Positions 13,265 through 26,500 of a stretch of 64,000 nucleotides of DNA are shown one piece after another; position 1 is the first letter of the stretch; each line of letters begins with the position of its first letter. The position numbers and the translations under genes were made by a program. The stretch is from Clytia hemisphaerica (taxonomy: Eukaryota > Cnidaria > Hydrozoa > Leptothecata > Clytiidae): contig CACVBU010000412.1 of NCBI GenBank assembly GCA_902728285.1, positions 248,001-312,000 of the forward strand, written 5' to 3'. A model generated the notes under the pieces. That model did no database searches, was not told the origin of the DNA, and saw nothing but the letters and a program-made list of their open reading frames with translations.

Positions 13265-13691
13265 AATGATGTTTACATATCTACACATATGGTAGACTAG
13301 AGTCTACTTTTGGCTAAACTTTGCTTTTTGATAATTTTTTATGACGCTGAGTCCAGTGAAGTGAACTTAATCGCGCCATCCAGTCTATAAAAGAGCTTTA
13401 AGTGTGGACCCCGGGCTACACATATGGTAGAAACAAGTGCGAGATTGGTCTGAACACAGCAATAGAAATAAGTTTTTGAATTCCCATATAAATTGAAAAA
13501 CAAATTCTTCGACGTTTTTCTCAAAATGAAATCTGCACCGCTATGTGCATTTATCCCCCAAATTTTCAAAAAAAATTGGAAGGAAAATTTCAAAAAAATT
13601 CAAAAAATCGGAAAAAAAAAATTCAGAAATCAATTTGAGAAAAAGATTTCGAAAAAAGTTTTTAGAAAAAAGAAGTACAAAATGGGCCACC

Positions 13692-14150
13692 AGAGGAATG
13701 TAAAGAGATGGAAAAACAGCTTTTCTGATTACTCAAAGTTCAACGATCACTTATATTGAAAATTCTATTGTAAAAACGTTGATTAGGTCATTAAATGAAA
13801 GTCCAGAAAAACGGCTCGCCATACAAATCGCGGACGGTTTCTTCATGATTTGACAATAAAAATGAAAATTTGTTTATGTATTTGTTTATTGCTATGTAAA
13901 TAAGGAACTCGATAAGGAACTTTGAGGCTGAAATTCTCTGTAAAAATAAGGAACTCTAGGCTCAGAGTCAGAGCAAAGTTAAGGTTCCTTATAACAAAAA
14001 TACGTGTAATTATGCAGATTTTTTATAGCGACAACAAACGAAACCTATTTACTCGATATAAACTCCCTTAAGGGCAAGAGACCTGGTATATGACGAGCCG
14101 TTTTTCCATTGTTTTCAAGAAGCTGTTTTTCCATCTCTTTACATTCCTCT
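13692..14150. mobile_element. MITE with AGAGGAATGTAAAG termini
   Basis: The left end AGAGGAATGTAAAGAGATGG and right end CCATCTCTTTACATTCCTCT form an inverted repeat of about 33 bp, continuing into AAAAACAGCTT / AAGCTGTTTTT. It is 459 bp long and non-coding. Confidence 0.8.
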
Positions 14151-15126
14151 GAGTAGCCAGGGCTTAATGCGAATCTTCTAGGTAGGATTTGAAGCCGCTG
14201 AATTCTACCTAAGTTGGGCGGCCCGTGTGATTTTTATACAAATTCCGGACTGAAAGTTAAAATTTTCGACTAGATTTTAAGAATATACCACTCGAAAACG
14301 AAAAAATCGCCAAATCCAATTCGTCATCGAAAAATGGTGTATCATGGAGGTAATAAGAAATAGATGGAGAATTAACTCTTTTGTTTCATTGTACCTAATA
14401 ATCGGGAGCAAACGGCTCCTTGGTTGCAATGGGAAAAAGTGATAAATTTTGTGTGCACTTATGGGAATATCTAAATTCATAAAAATCTAAATAAAAATAT
14501 GTTGGATTTTTAACAACTCTATTGTGAGATAATAGCTTTGTTGATCAAAATAAGAAAAAGCTTGCCGTAAAAGCACAAAATCCTATATTTCTAAGGATCC
14601 CCTCTCATAAAATCATCGATAAATTTCAAAAAGAATTCTATATTACGATTATGTAACCTTTTAATTATCATCCATCAGAATTTGAAAGCCGTAAAGATTT
14701 ATAATGAAGAAATTTTCGAGGAAAATTTGCTGAAACTCTCAAAATTAAAAGTGTTCGCCCAAAAATACATCGATATGAAATAACAAAACTATTGTAACCT
14801 TACTTTGAGACAAAAAATTTTGAATCGCGTTTGAACAAGAACTTTTTGCATAATATGTTTATTTCAATCAGGATAACATTCTCACTTCTGTACTTATAAA
14901 TTTACATTTCGGATATTTTTGCTTCCAATGATGGTACATCAAAGAAAAGCCGCTTTGAATAGATTTATAAAAGATTTCAACGACCATTTAGGGCATTGCT
15001 TACCGAAACGTTTTCCTTCCATCTATATTTTTATTACCTTCATGGGTGTATATACTACATAGTGAGAGCCACTGAAAACATCCTTCGTGTGCACAGAGTG
15101 ATTAAAAGCGTACGTACTATGTGGAC

Positions 15127-15770
15127 TAGCTACTATTTCAAATTAGCTGGCAGTCTTTTTTCAAACCTCAATAATTTTTGATAGAATTTGAAGTAGCGAT
15201 TTTGTGCTCGTTGAAAAGACAAATAGGAGTGGAATATTGTCATAAAAAAAACTCAAAAAAGATCGGAAAATGAGGAACAAAATCAATAACATCAATAATC
15301 GTGCTATAATTATCATTTTCACAAGTGATTCTTTGATCTTAGAACAGAACATCATTAATTTGAAAAAATCTTTCAAAAAATTTATTCCATCGAAAGATAT
15401 AGTGTCCAAAGTTTATCAATGGTTGACTTCAAAAATCATCAAAAGTCAACAAAAAAGAGCCCTTTTTTAAGTCAACCAGGGCAAAGTTTTAAGCTGTATC
15501 TTTTGATTGAATGAATATCTTTTGAATCTTTTTTCGCATTTATGACGTTCTAAGATTGAAGAGTTTCGGATACAAAAATGAAGATCATAGTATTATTGTA
15601 CAAGAAGTTGTTTTCTTCTTCTTCATTTTGCATCTTCGTTTTCCATTTTTTGATAATATTCCACTCCGGATTATCTTTTTAACGAGCACAAAACCTGTAA
15701 ATAATTCAAATTCTATCGAAAGTTATTAAGGTTTAAAAAAAGACTGCCAGCTAATTTGAAATAGACTTTA
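15127..15770. mobile_element. Foldback element (family A), copy 2
   Basis: The left arm CTATTTCAAATTAGCTGGCA and right arm TGCCAGCTAATTTGAAATAG are exact over about 30 bp. The complementarity then continues with mismatches (CCTCAATAATTTTTGATAGAATTTGAA versus its complement near 15700-15735). The right end ATAGACTTTA equals that of the element at 12734-13264. Internal blocks (ATTCTTTGATCTTAG, ATCTTTTGA-TGAATGA, TATGACGTTC) are shared with it. Confidence 0.85.
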
Positions 15771-17569
15771 AGTTCGTCGTAAAGTAAGCATCGCTTTCTT
15801 CCTTTCGAGAAACAGCTTGGTTTTGTGGAATATGTATGAACAGAACACAAAAATATTAACCTGTATGTTCTTCAATATTTCAAAGACATATGGTACTATT
15901 CTTTTCTAACCGACAGTTCACGAGGCTTCAACGAAGACCTTTAGAAAAAATCTTTCAAGTTCTTTCGGACCTGTTCGGACATGAAAACCAAGAATGAATC
16001 TTCAACTTTTTCAGCCTTAGTGAACTGGCCAGTAAGAAATCTATAGTAAACAGATTTTACAATCGATAGTCATAAAACTGTACACAATATAACAGTCAAT
16101 ACACTAAAATGTGAAATAATCTAATCGATTGTTCTCATTTTTAAACGACATATCCAGTATATTTATATCTTCTAATTAAAGGTCATGCGACCTTAAAAGA
16201 TTACCCATGTATTTATGCATGGCGACAAATACAAGTTCCAAAGCCCAACCAAAGTAATGATTGAGCCAGAAACGATAACGCTACCAATAGCAGTTCTCTC
16301 GATGGTGAACATTCGACGGCACCTACAATCCTCCGAATTGGTAGCAAACAATTTTCATTTTTCCTGTTCTAGGCTTGGTGCGAAAGCCTGTTTACGATGT
16401 CTCTCGAAAAGACATTTTGATGGTTTTAATTACGTTTGTAAATTCCAGTCAACGTTTTCCATTAGTCCGTCTTCGATTCGGGACCCGTAACGGGTTTAAT
16501 AACACAACGATAAGCAATCGATGAGCCGTTGCAAGTATGTTAGTCTTTTCATAATCAACAATATCAGTTTCAAACACCGTGTTGAAAAATCCATATACGC
16601 TTAACAGCTATCGATTTTTAAGTTCTATCTCTCACGGGTTTTTAATTAACGATGAATTTTTAATACATAAAAATCTAAATTCTGAATAACGATGAAAAAA
16701 GAAGAAAATTCTTCCGTGAAGAAAAAAAAATCACTTAGCTGAAGACGGGATTAGAGAATTTAGATCTTTGTTGAAGATGAAAGTTAACCGGTGAAGCCAG
16801 ACGCACACTTTCGCAAGTATACTCCCTGACTTTCACCTTTCACTCTACCACAAGGATCAATCCTAAATCCTAAATCACCTTAGTGAATTCTTTACTGAGA
16901 AGAGCAAGGTTTTACTCAAGAAATTTCGATGGTAGATATGTAAGAAGTGATTTAATGGAAATTCTATTGGAGATTCTGCCTAAGACTAAAACCTTGCTCT
17001 ACTCTTGTCGTTTTCAAAAAAAATCTATTTTATTCACTGGAAAAATGAACTCCAATGGATTACTATATACTATTTACAATGTTGAGGGTTGTCGTCACAG
17101 CAGAACATGACGACACAATCCTCATCCAAAGGAACCTCGCGAATTCTGAACACGAATGTTACAGCATCGTGAAATCCGTTGGATAAGAATTATGTATACC
17201 CTAAACAATATCTCGCCACGAAAACCTGAATTAGCTGCACGACACATTCAATTTATCATATAAACCAACAAAAATGCAAGAGTAGGTTTTCATGACAAGA
17301 TATTGAATTAAGAGTATACGAAAATGCTTGAGACAGCAGTCTACAAACACCTGGGTACAAGAGCTCTATAAGACACTTAATACCCTATTTCTCTAGCAAA
17401 CCGAGTGCCAAAAAAGTGGCAAAAATGTTTAGGTGGAACGGATCCTTTTCATAGAGAAGGATACTCGAAGTTAACACAAAATAAAGAAGATTGTCTCCAA
17501 ATTGGTATGGTGGTTCACATCAATCAAGAACTTTCATTAGTCTTTTTGTACATTTAGAAGGGTATTAAT
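15771..17569. other. Intergenic DNA between TNF and DDX6
   Basis: Small reading frames at 16215-16490 and 16883-17110 show no domain and are probably chance. The DDX6 3' UTR (minus strand) must lie at the right end of this stretch. A minus-strand AATAAA occurs at about 17028-17033 and is only a candidate. Confidence 0.4.
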
Positions 17570-20500
17570 TCAACTTTTATCCTCATCCTCCTCAGCAGTT
17601 GTAGCTGCTTGTTGAAATTCTGCAACGTATAAACTTTTGTCAATGGATGGTGGAATGGGTTTAATTTCAGTGCCCAACTCTTGTTCAATTTGATAAAGAT
17701 TGAATCGATCATCGTAAGTGATTAGATTGATTGCAATACCTGAAGAAAATGAATTTTATTATATTGAGAGTTTCACTTACCTGATAGTTTAGCAGTGAAA
17801 GTAAAAAAACTCAACCGTTTGATTGTCTGATTGATGTAAATGCTTCAGACTGAATTTATTCAACCCAAATGTTCAGAATGAGCATGGTTGTTATCATCAC
17901 AAGCAATACAAATATGACATGTTTTTAATAAGCAGAATAACATAATTTAAAATAGAAAAGTACAATTAAGTAGTTAGAAAATTATTCTTGTTTCCCTTCG
18001 TTCATAATTTGAAACTCTGTGATACACAATAGTATAAACCATCTGTAAAGTTTAAATGGGCTCTTCCAGAAAATGTTTGTATATGGAGGGTGAAAGATAT
18101 ATTGTCCGGGGGTAGCGAAAACCTACGAAATTTGCCTTGTCTGGGGTGTTAACTTGCTGTTTGAGGGTGATTTTGAATGCCCAGGGGTTAGACCTGGTGT
18201 TCTGGGGGGGGGGGGTTCAAAAGTCGCAATGTCCAGGAGTAAATTCCCAAAAAATGTTATATCCTCCACCCCCCCCACATATTCAATTGTTTTCTGAAGG
18301 CCCAATTCAGTGTGGGAAGATTTGTGCTTCAGAATAAAAATGATCAACCAAATTTGTTCAGAATGAGCATGGTTGTTATCATCACAAGCATTACAACAAT
18401 TTAAAATACAGGAATTTCGGAATTAGGTAAATTCTTTTAATTGGGCTCATGCGATGTCTCAGACCAGCTTGGGCCAGAGTCTATATACTGTAAGATAATC
18501 AATAATTTTGAAAACTCGTAAATTAGGTGCTTCAGAATAAAAACGATCAACCAATTAATTCAGAATGAGCATGGTTGTTATCATCACAAGCACTAAAGAA
18601 AATTCAAAACTTATTAATGTAGGTCTAATTAAAGTCCTGGCACTTTCAAAAACTCTGTGCACACTGCATTCAGTTTTTTTTCGTGCCCTGCGTTTGGCCA
18701 TCTAAAGAAGCTTCAATCCAGCAAATAAAATACAAGACAATGGATGACTTACCAAGATGGCCAAATCTTCCAGATCTTCCAATTCGATGGAGGTATGTTT
18801 CCGAATTTTTTGGAAAATCAAAGTTAATAACAACATTTACAGCTTGAATGTCAATACCTCGAGTGAACAAATCTGAAAACAAAAGTTGAGAAAAAGAACT
18901 TTAATACACCTTTTCGAACGTAGTCAGACGCGTGCCACTTTCATATTTGATTATCCCCTAAAATCGATCCAATCCTTTTTTACACCTTTTTCTTTTGTCT
19001 ATAAGTGCGAAAAAAGATTGAGATGGTTTTGGGGTGGTAAAACGGACAAAAGTGCCCGCACGGCAATTGGCAGCTACAGTCGAAAAGGTGTATAGAAAAT
19101 TTACAGTAGTGTAGGACCAATACTGGGCTTAAAATAGCGGTCAGACAACGAACACTTTCAACGCAAATAGCTTTTTGCCCAACCCAGAAATCATATTTTT
19201 CGAGCTAATACAAGCAACCCTGCTGATTGGACATTATGCCTGACCCATTTAATATTGTTATTTTGAGCCTTGCCAATCTCACTTAAGGACATCTTTTTTT
19301 CTAAACAGATAACTTACCAGAACAGACCAAATTTCTGCATTGCCCAGATCTGAAGTCATGGAAAACACGGTTCCTGTGTGATTGTTGCATGCGTGAATGT
19401 ATGTAGTAGCAAGAATATCCAAGTTGTGTTATTTTGCGAGCTAAAAGCTCAACACGTTGTACTGAATTGCAGAAGATGATACTTTGGTTGACTTGCAGCT
19501 TCGAAAAAAGTGTGTTTAGGCAGTGCACTTTCTGTTTTTCTTCGACGAATGCATAATACTTAAAAGAAAGTGAAATGTAAGTTATCAAATAAATGTCTTT
19601 ATAATTTGTATATTGGTGCACAATTGTATTGATGTTATTTATTAAGCTTCACCTTTTATTTTTTCTTCGAACAATCTCTTTTAAAATAGCGCAACTTACT
19701 TGTGTGATGCCTTTCAGAGTCAATTCATCCATCAAGTTAATTTCATATGGCTTGTTAAGATGTTTATCCTGAAAGAAAAAAATGAATTTCTAATCCATAT
19801 GCGGGCTGCATCTACACTAGCCTGGACATCCATGCTACGATTTCTTATTCTATATACTGATGGCGAAATATATAGCATGGTATGAGCGGAGAGTTTGAAT
19901 TTCCCAGATCCTAATAACGGTTGAAAACATAGCCAATCAAATTTTGTTATTTTTTACTGGTCACACTTTCTTAGAGAAAGGGCAACTTCTGAAATTTGGT
20001 TTTTGTGAGGACAGCGCTAAATTCGAATTTCCCACTGTAAATTTTTTGAGGCAGATTTGTGCCTCACAGGTCATACCCGTCCTGTATACATCAGATTATA
20101 AAATACATGACGGTTCTCCTGTCTACGTCTCCACACGCCTAAAATGTCTTAGGAGTACTAATTGCACGGTTTAAAGTTAGTTTCACAACTAAAAGTTGAG
20201 AACAGCAATAAGTGGAATAAGTTTGAAGGTTGAAAATCTGTCCATTCTAGTACAACCATGACATTCTCTCATAAAATTTGAACTTTACTTGAATGAGTGA
20301 GATTTTTGAACTGTTTGAGTAATGGGGTCTGGATTATTAATTTTTATGACTAAAATGTTTTTGTAAGCTAAGCATTTCTTTGGTAGCTTTTTAAACCTCG
20401 CTTATAAATATCTTAGCCCTTTTCATACTAGGGGGCTGTTTCTGTTTGGGGGATGAAACTAATATTAATAGCTCCTGAAATAAGACGGTTGGCATGAAAT

Positions 20501-23500
20501 TTTCTGTTTAATTCCTTTTATTTAGTTTTAAAACAAAAAAAAATTTGACATCTAAAAATTTTCACACCTTGAGCATGATGACATTTCTGACAGTAAGGTG
20601 TCAGAAAAGTTTACACATTTTTTCCAATACAAATTTATTTTTATGTTAAATATATCGTTTTAAACTGTAATTTATTGAATATTTAGGGTAAAATAAGCAT
20701 AAATATTTAAGGAACTTTTTTCTAAAGCTTTTTATAGAATGCAAGAACAAAGAACATTTGGTGTTTGCTCATTTTGGGCATGATGAGTGATGTCATTAAA
20801 TTTTTTTAGGTGAAAAGTTACCTTATATGACAAGGATTTTTTGTGCCAAATTACATCGAAAGAGACCCACTACATCAAAAATTAAGGGGTGGTACAGGAG
20901 CAGCCCCCACCCTAGTTTTGAACAGCCCCTAAATGCATAGGGTTAAAATACTGTAACCATGTAAGGGATATATAGGTGATCCAGGTGATTCAGATTATTA
21001 AAAGACATCTTCATTTGCTCAGAATGAGCATGGTTTTTATCATCATAATCACTCAGAAGATTTCTTAATATAACAATTTCAATTTCTTAACTTGAGGATT
21101 TGCCAACCAGAATAAACAACTAGTACTTACTTTGAACTCTTTTACTGAAAGAGGGAAGGTTGCTGAGTACAGCAGAATTTGTCTGTTTGAAGGTAGCATT
21201 GAAATAAGGATATCCAGGAGTCTCTTGAAATCCATTGAAAGCAATTTATCAGCCTAAGAAGAAAAAATTTGTTACATTAAACCATCATTCCATCTGACTA
21301 GGGAGAAAAGCTACAGACTCTTGAATGGTACAGACTGTGGTGTTGCTAAAAAACAGAGTTAGAAGACCTTCAAACCTTGCTGAGATAGATCGTTGAGTTT
21401 TGAGAAATATTACCTCGTCCATCACCAGCATTTGACAACCTGACATGTCAGCAACACCTTTTTTCATCAAATCTAATATTCTTCCAGGAGTGGCAACAAC
21501 AACGTGAACTGTCAAAAAGAAACACTTGAAATTTAAGCACCTTTTTATATACTTGTTGTTCCTTTTCTATGATCATGGAAAATTTATATGCTGTAGAGTA
21601 ACATTTGAAAGCAGATAAAATTACCTGTTTGATATAGCCTCATAATGTCATCTTTTAAACTTGTTCCTCCTAGAGTGACCATAACTTTTGTTCCAAGATG
21701 ATTGCTCAAGTCTTTGCATATCTGTGAAGTCTGTAGAGCCAATTCTCTGGTAGGTACCAGTACAAGTGCTGGAAAGACAAAGGACAAGGAAATGAATATG
21801 GGAAATGTAATGTCTTTAACAATAAGGCAAAATTACTGGAGAAGTAAAGAAATAATCATTGAGAGCATCTATACCTTGAATTTTTGTATTATCAATATTA
21901 ACTCTTTCTAGTAGGGGGATGAGATATGCAGCAGTCTTTCCAGTTCCATTTTTAGCTCTTGCCATGATATCCCTGCCTGCTAAGGCAATTGGTATGCTTT
22001 GTTCTTGAATGGGTGATGGCCTTTCATAACCTTTTTCAAATATTCCCATCAGAAGTTCTCTTTTCAAACAATAATCTTCAAATTCATTTCCTTTCGTGTC
22101 TGTAACATCCTAAAATACAAGGATAACAATGATGCATTATTTTTCATGTTAAAAAAAAGTTAAAAAGTGGTATTTTTTATTCTTAGGATTATTGCCATAA
22201 TGCATCCGTTGCAATCCAATAACTATTTTTAGACAATTTTTTGCCCAAAAGAATTCTTCTATAGGTTAAGCTCTGTGTCAGATTTAGAAAAAAATCTAAA
22301 AAAACATCAATAAAGTAAAACGTATTCTGACCACCCCATTTATTAGACACGTGATAGTAATTTCATTTTCCTATTACTGATCAATTTGGTTGGTTTGAAA
22401 TGGAAATCATTTGGTAGTGTAATCAGAGCCCATTCAAGAATTGTAATCGAAAGTTTGAAATCGGAACACCTTGCCATTAAAGGGAATAGCGCTATACTTA
22501 TAGTAGGGGTCGGAGTTGCTGGTACTTCCATGGTATACTCTGAAATACATGCTGATGTCAGCCCGAAAGCTGATTGGCTTAACCGACAGTTATACGTGGT
22601 TTGAGAGTATAGCTAAAACTTTGTTATGTTTTCAACAGTAAACGAAAGTGAATGAAGACAAAATGTAAACAAAAAGATTGCAAAGACGTTTAAGAATAAA
22701 TTCACAATGGAATGTCTTCATTTAAAAATAGAAACACTCGATTTCATTCAAAAGAAAAAGACATTCTTTTTTCTTTCAGTTTTATGTAAGTCTTTTTGTG
22801 TTGTTGTTGAACATTATAGTAAATTATATTCACTTTTTTGAATATATTTTTTGGAATAAAGTCACTTTTGGTTTTTGTTATGATCCAGCACTCCTAAATA
22901 CTCCTCCGTATGGGTGTTTGTGCCAATGCTAGATCAGCATTTCATAAATATACCATGCGTCGTTCCCTTTAACCCTGCAGGGTGATTTTTAAATGGAAAA
23001 AAGTCTTCAGGTTGGTTTGAAAATGCTTCATTTTGAAATGTAACAACCATTTGAGGGATCAAATTAACGTATCACATTTTGCCAATCGCGATGTTAATTT
23101 GAAAATGTACGAAGCAAAAATTCAAAAATTCTGCAAAATAACAATGCAACATTTAGGATTTGGCAGATCAAAAACAAGTATTTGGAATCTTCAAGCAAAT
23201 ACAACTGTTACTTTGCTTACAAAATATTCTTTCGAATACAAAAGCCAGCATGAGCTCAGTTGCCATTTTGAATCTTTGAATTCTGTTCCCCTGTACTTAC
23301 CACCCTTTACAGCAGTTAGTACCCACAAGGAACTAACTGCAAATTCCAAAAATCAACCACGGTACTAATCGTCATGATGTCTAACTGCATGACCCCCCCC
23401 TGCCACCTTCAAAACCCTCCCTCAAGCATGCCTCAAACATGTATGGGCCAGTTTTAAACTTTTGATGAAGTTCATTTAGCTCGGTTTAGAATTGTTTCAA

Positions 23501-26500
23501 CAAGCTTGATTGATCAAGAGTAGAGATAGCTGAGGAAAGGGTTGAATATCTTGAAATAAGTTTTATTGCCATAGCAATGTTATGGGGGTACATACAGTGC
23601 TGCAAATAAAAAATTGTGACTTAACCATTTATTTTTTGATTGTATTAAAAAAAGATATAGCAGATAGAATTGCATAACTACCCAGACAAAAATGGTTTAG
23701 AGATGAAATTTTGCACAGAGGTTCCAGGAACATGTCAGGAATCACCAAAAAAACCCACCCCCAAGAAGATGGGAACATCCTCAAATCCATAATGACGAAC
23801 ATGGTATTTTTTTCTACAATCAATCAAGGAGTGACCCTTGATAACTGATTTTAATGGTTTTCAAATGTCAAAAGTAACTAGACAGGGAGATTCCTCTCGA
23901 TAAAGAAAATGGGATCACTTTATGTTTTTCTGGATCACTTTATATTTTTCTTAAAGCCCATGATCAGGGCTACATGATTAAATCATCAACGTTCCAATTT
24001 ATCCATCTCAGTAAAAATGCTGACGTCATCAAAATCGTAATTTTTTCGACTTTAAGAGGCCATGGTTTCTGCCCCCCTTAAAATAAGAGGCTCCCCTCAA
24101 AAAAATTGCCTTTTAAAAAAGGCAGAATTTTTGTAATTTTTTTAAAATAAGGGGGAATTCTTTATCAAGGGCTGCAAGAATCTATTAAAACAAGAAAAAA
24201 GGGGGGAATAAAATTTGAAAATCGTTGATTGAATTTCAGACGTTATGTCTTTAGTTTTATTGATAATAATTTTCTTTATCTAATATTAATAATATATTAA
24301 TATATTCTTTCCCGTTTTTGTGCTCACAATTTCATGTCCACTTTTTTGCAGACCATGCTATATTGAAACTTATGTACATTAGAACAACTTTTAACAGCCC
24401 AAATAAAACCTTAAAAACTATTATTCTCCCTAATTAGATAACGTTTTAAGGTATTTTGAGGGTGTAAAAAGTAAAAAATTTTCTTTGTCACCCAACCATG
24501 GTGAGCAACATTTTTTCCAAAATCTCAACTCAAAATGGCTCATAGGGGCACACGAATCTGCACCCTCTCTTCCCTCTCTAGTTATCTATTGTAAAAAATG
24601 TTTGCTGAAGGGTACAAAGATTTACTTTAAATAGTTGGTCGATATCAATGATCTTTGACATTTGCAGCAGAGACTTATTTTTACAAGTTCTGTCACATCC
24701 AAAATCAATTTCATAAGGATGAAATCTTACTTGTGTTTTACTTGACCTAACTTACACTAGGACTACAATAACAAGACATTCCCAATTCAAATCAAGTAAT
24801 AAAGATAATTTGCAAGGCCTAAGATATTAGAAAAACACAACTGTCATACCAGATACTGCATCTTTTGATTGGTTTTATTTATAAAAAGTTTAGCTTTATA
24901 GTGCCCAGTGAAGGTTATCAAGAGTAATAGTAGCCATCAAATAAGTGAGTTTTCATTTTATTTATTTCCAATTTTTTCACAAATAAGATCAACAATTTAG
25001 ATCTGAAAAAATCAGTCCCCCCGAGGGACTCAAGTGCAATTATGTCGAATAATAATTTTCCTTATTAGTTTAGTCCCTTTAAAAGAAGGATTGGCGGCTT
25101 AAACTTTGAAAACAGTGAAGAACGGGGCTAATTATAAATAATACGCACTAATTATAAGGCTTTTAAGTATTTGTCGGGACTGAAATTCAGTCCCGCCATT
25201 AAATTATTGGGACTGAAATACAGTCCCGCCAACTGCGAGTATATATATAGTAATTGGCGGGACTGAACTGCAAGTATATATAGTTTTGGCGGGACGCAAT
25301 TATTTCCCGTTCTTTAAAAGGATTATACAAAGGGGTAATTCTAAAGAACGGAAGATACACTGTCGTAATTTAAAGTCCATTCCCAATTTTTCCCGTTCTT
25401 TAAAAGCATTATACAAAGGAGTTATTCTAAAGAACAGAAGATACACTATTATATCTGATAGTCCATACCCAATTTTTGCCTGTTCTTTAAAAGCATTATA
25501 CAAAGGGGTTATTCTAAAGAACGGAAGATACACTATTATATCTTATAGTCCATACCCAATTATTGCCCGTTCTTTAAAAGCATTATAGAAAGGGGTTATT
25601 CTATAGAACGGAAGATACACTATTATAAGTTATAGTCCATACCCATTTATTGCCCGTTCTTTAAAAGCATTATAGAAAGTAGTTATTCTAAAGAACGAAG
25701 ATACACTATTATAATTTATAGTCCATACCCAATTATTTCCCGTTCTTTAAAAGCATTATAGAAAGGGGTTATTCTAAAGAACGGAAGATACACTATTATA
25801 ATTTATAGTCCATACCCAATTATTTCCCGTTCTTTAAAAGCATTATAGAAAGGGGTTATTCTAAAGAACGAAAGATACACTATTATATCTGATAGTCCAT
25901 ACCCAATTATTGAAAGTGCTGATTTACTGTCATCCTCAATTGATCAGGAGCTAGGCAAATCAAAAATGAACCGGTCCCGTTAATTTGATGTTTAGATTAG
26001 CTTTATAGTGCCCAGTGAAGGTTATCAAGAGTAATAGTAGCCATCAAATAAGTGAGTTTTCATTTTATTTCTTTCCAATTTTTTCACAAATAAGATCATC
26101 AATTTAGATCTGAAAAAATCAGTTCCCCCGAGGGACTCAAGTGCAATTATGTTGAATAATAATTTTCCTTTTATTAGTTTAGTCCCTTTAAAAGAAGGAT
26201 TGGCGGCTTGAACTTTGAAAACAGGGAAGAACGGGGCTAATTATAAATAATACGCACTAATTATAAGGCTTTTAAGTATTTGTCGGGACTGAAATTCAGT
26301 CCCGCCATTAAATTATCGGGACTGGAATACACGGGACTGAACTGCAATATATAGTAATTGAATAATAATTTTCCTTTTGTTAGTTTAGTCCCTTTAAAAG
26401 AAGGATTGGCGGCTTGAACTTTGAAAACAGGGAAGAACAGGGCTAATTATAATTAATACGCACTAATTATAAGGCTTTTACTCTCGGGTACCTAATAGCC

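Noticed and set aside
18123..18347. Overlapping plus and minus frames around a poly-G/poly-C tract
   Set aside because: They lie in DDX6 intron 9, overlap a snoRNA and depend on homopolymer runs.
25286..25588. Plus- and minus-strand frames through the 87-bp tandem array
   Set aside because: 87 is a multiple of three, so an open unit stays open. No start context or domain is present and it is intronic.
25306..25912. Possible CRISPR-like array
   Set aside because: The units are contiguous 87-bp tandem copies without unique spacers, in an animal genome.
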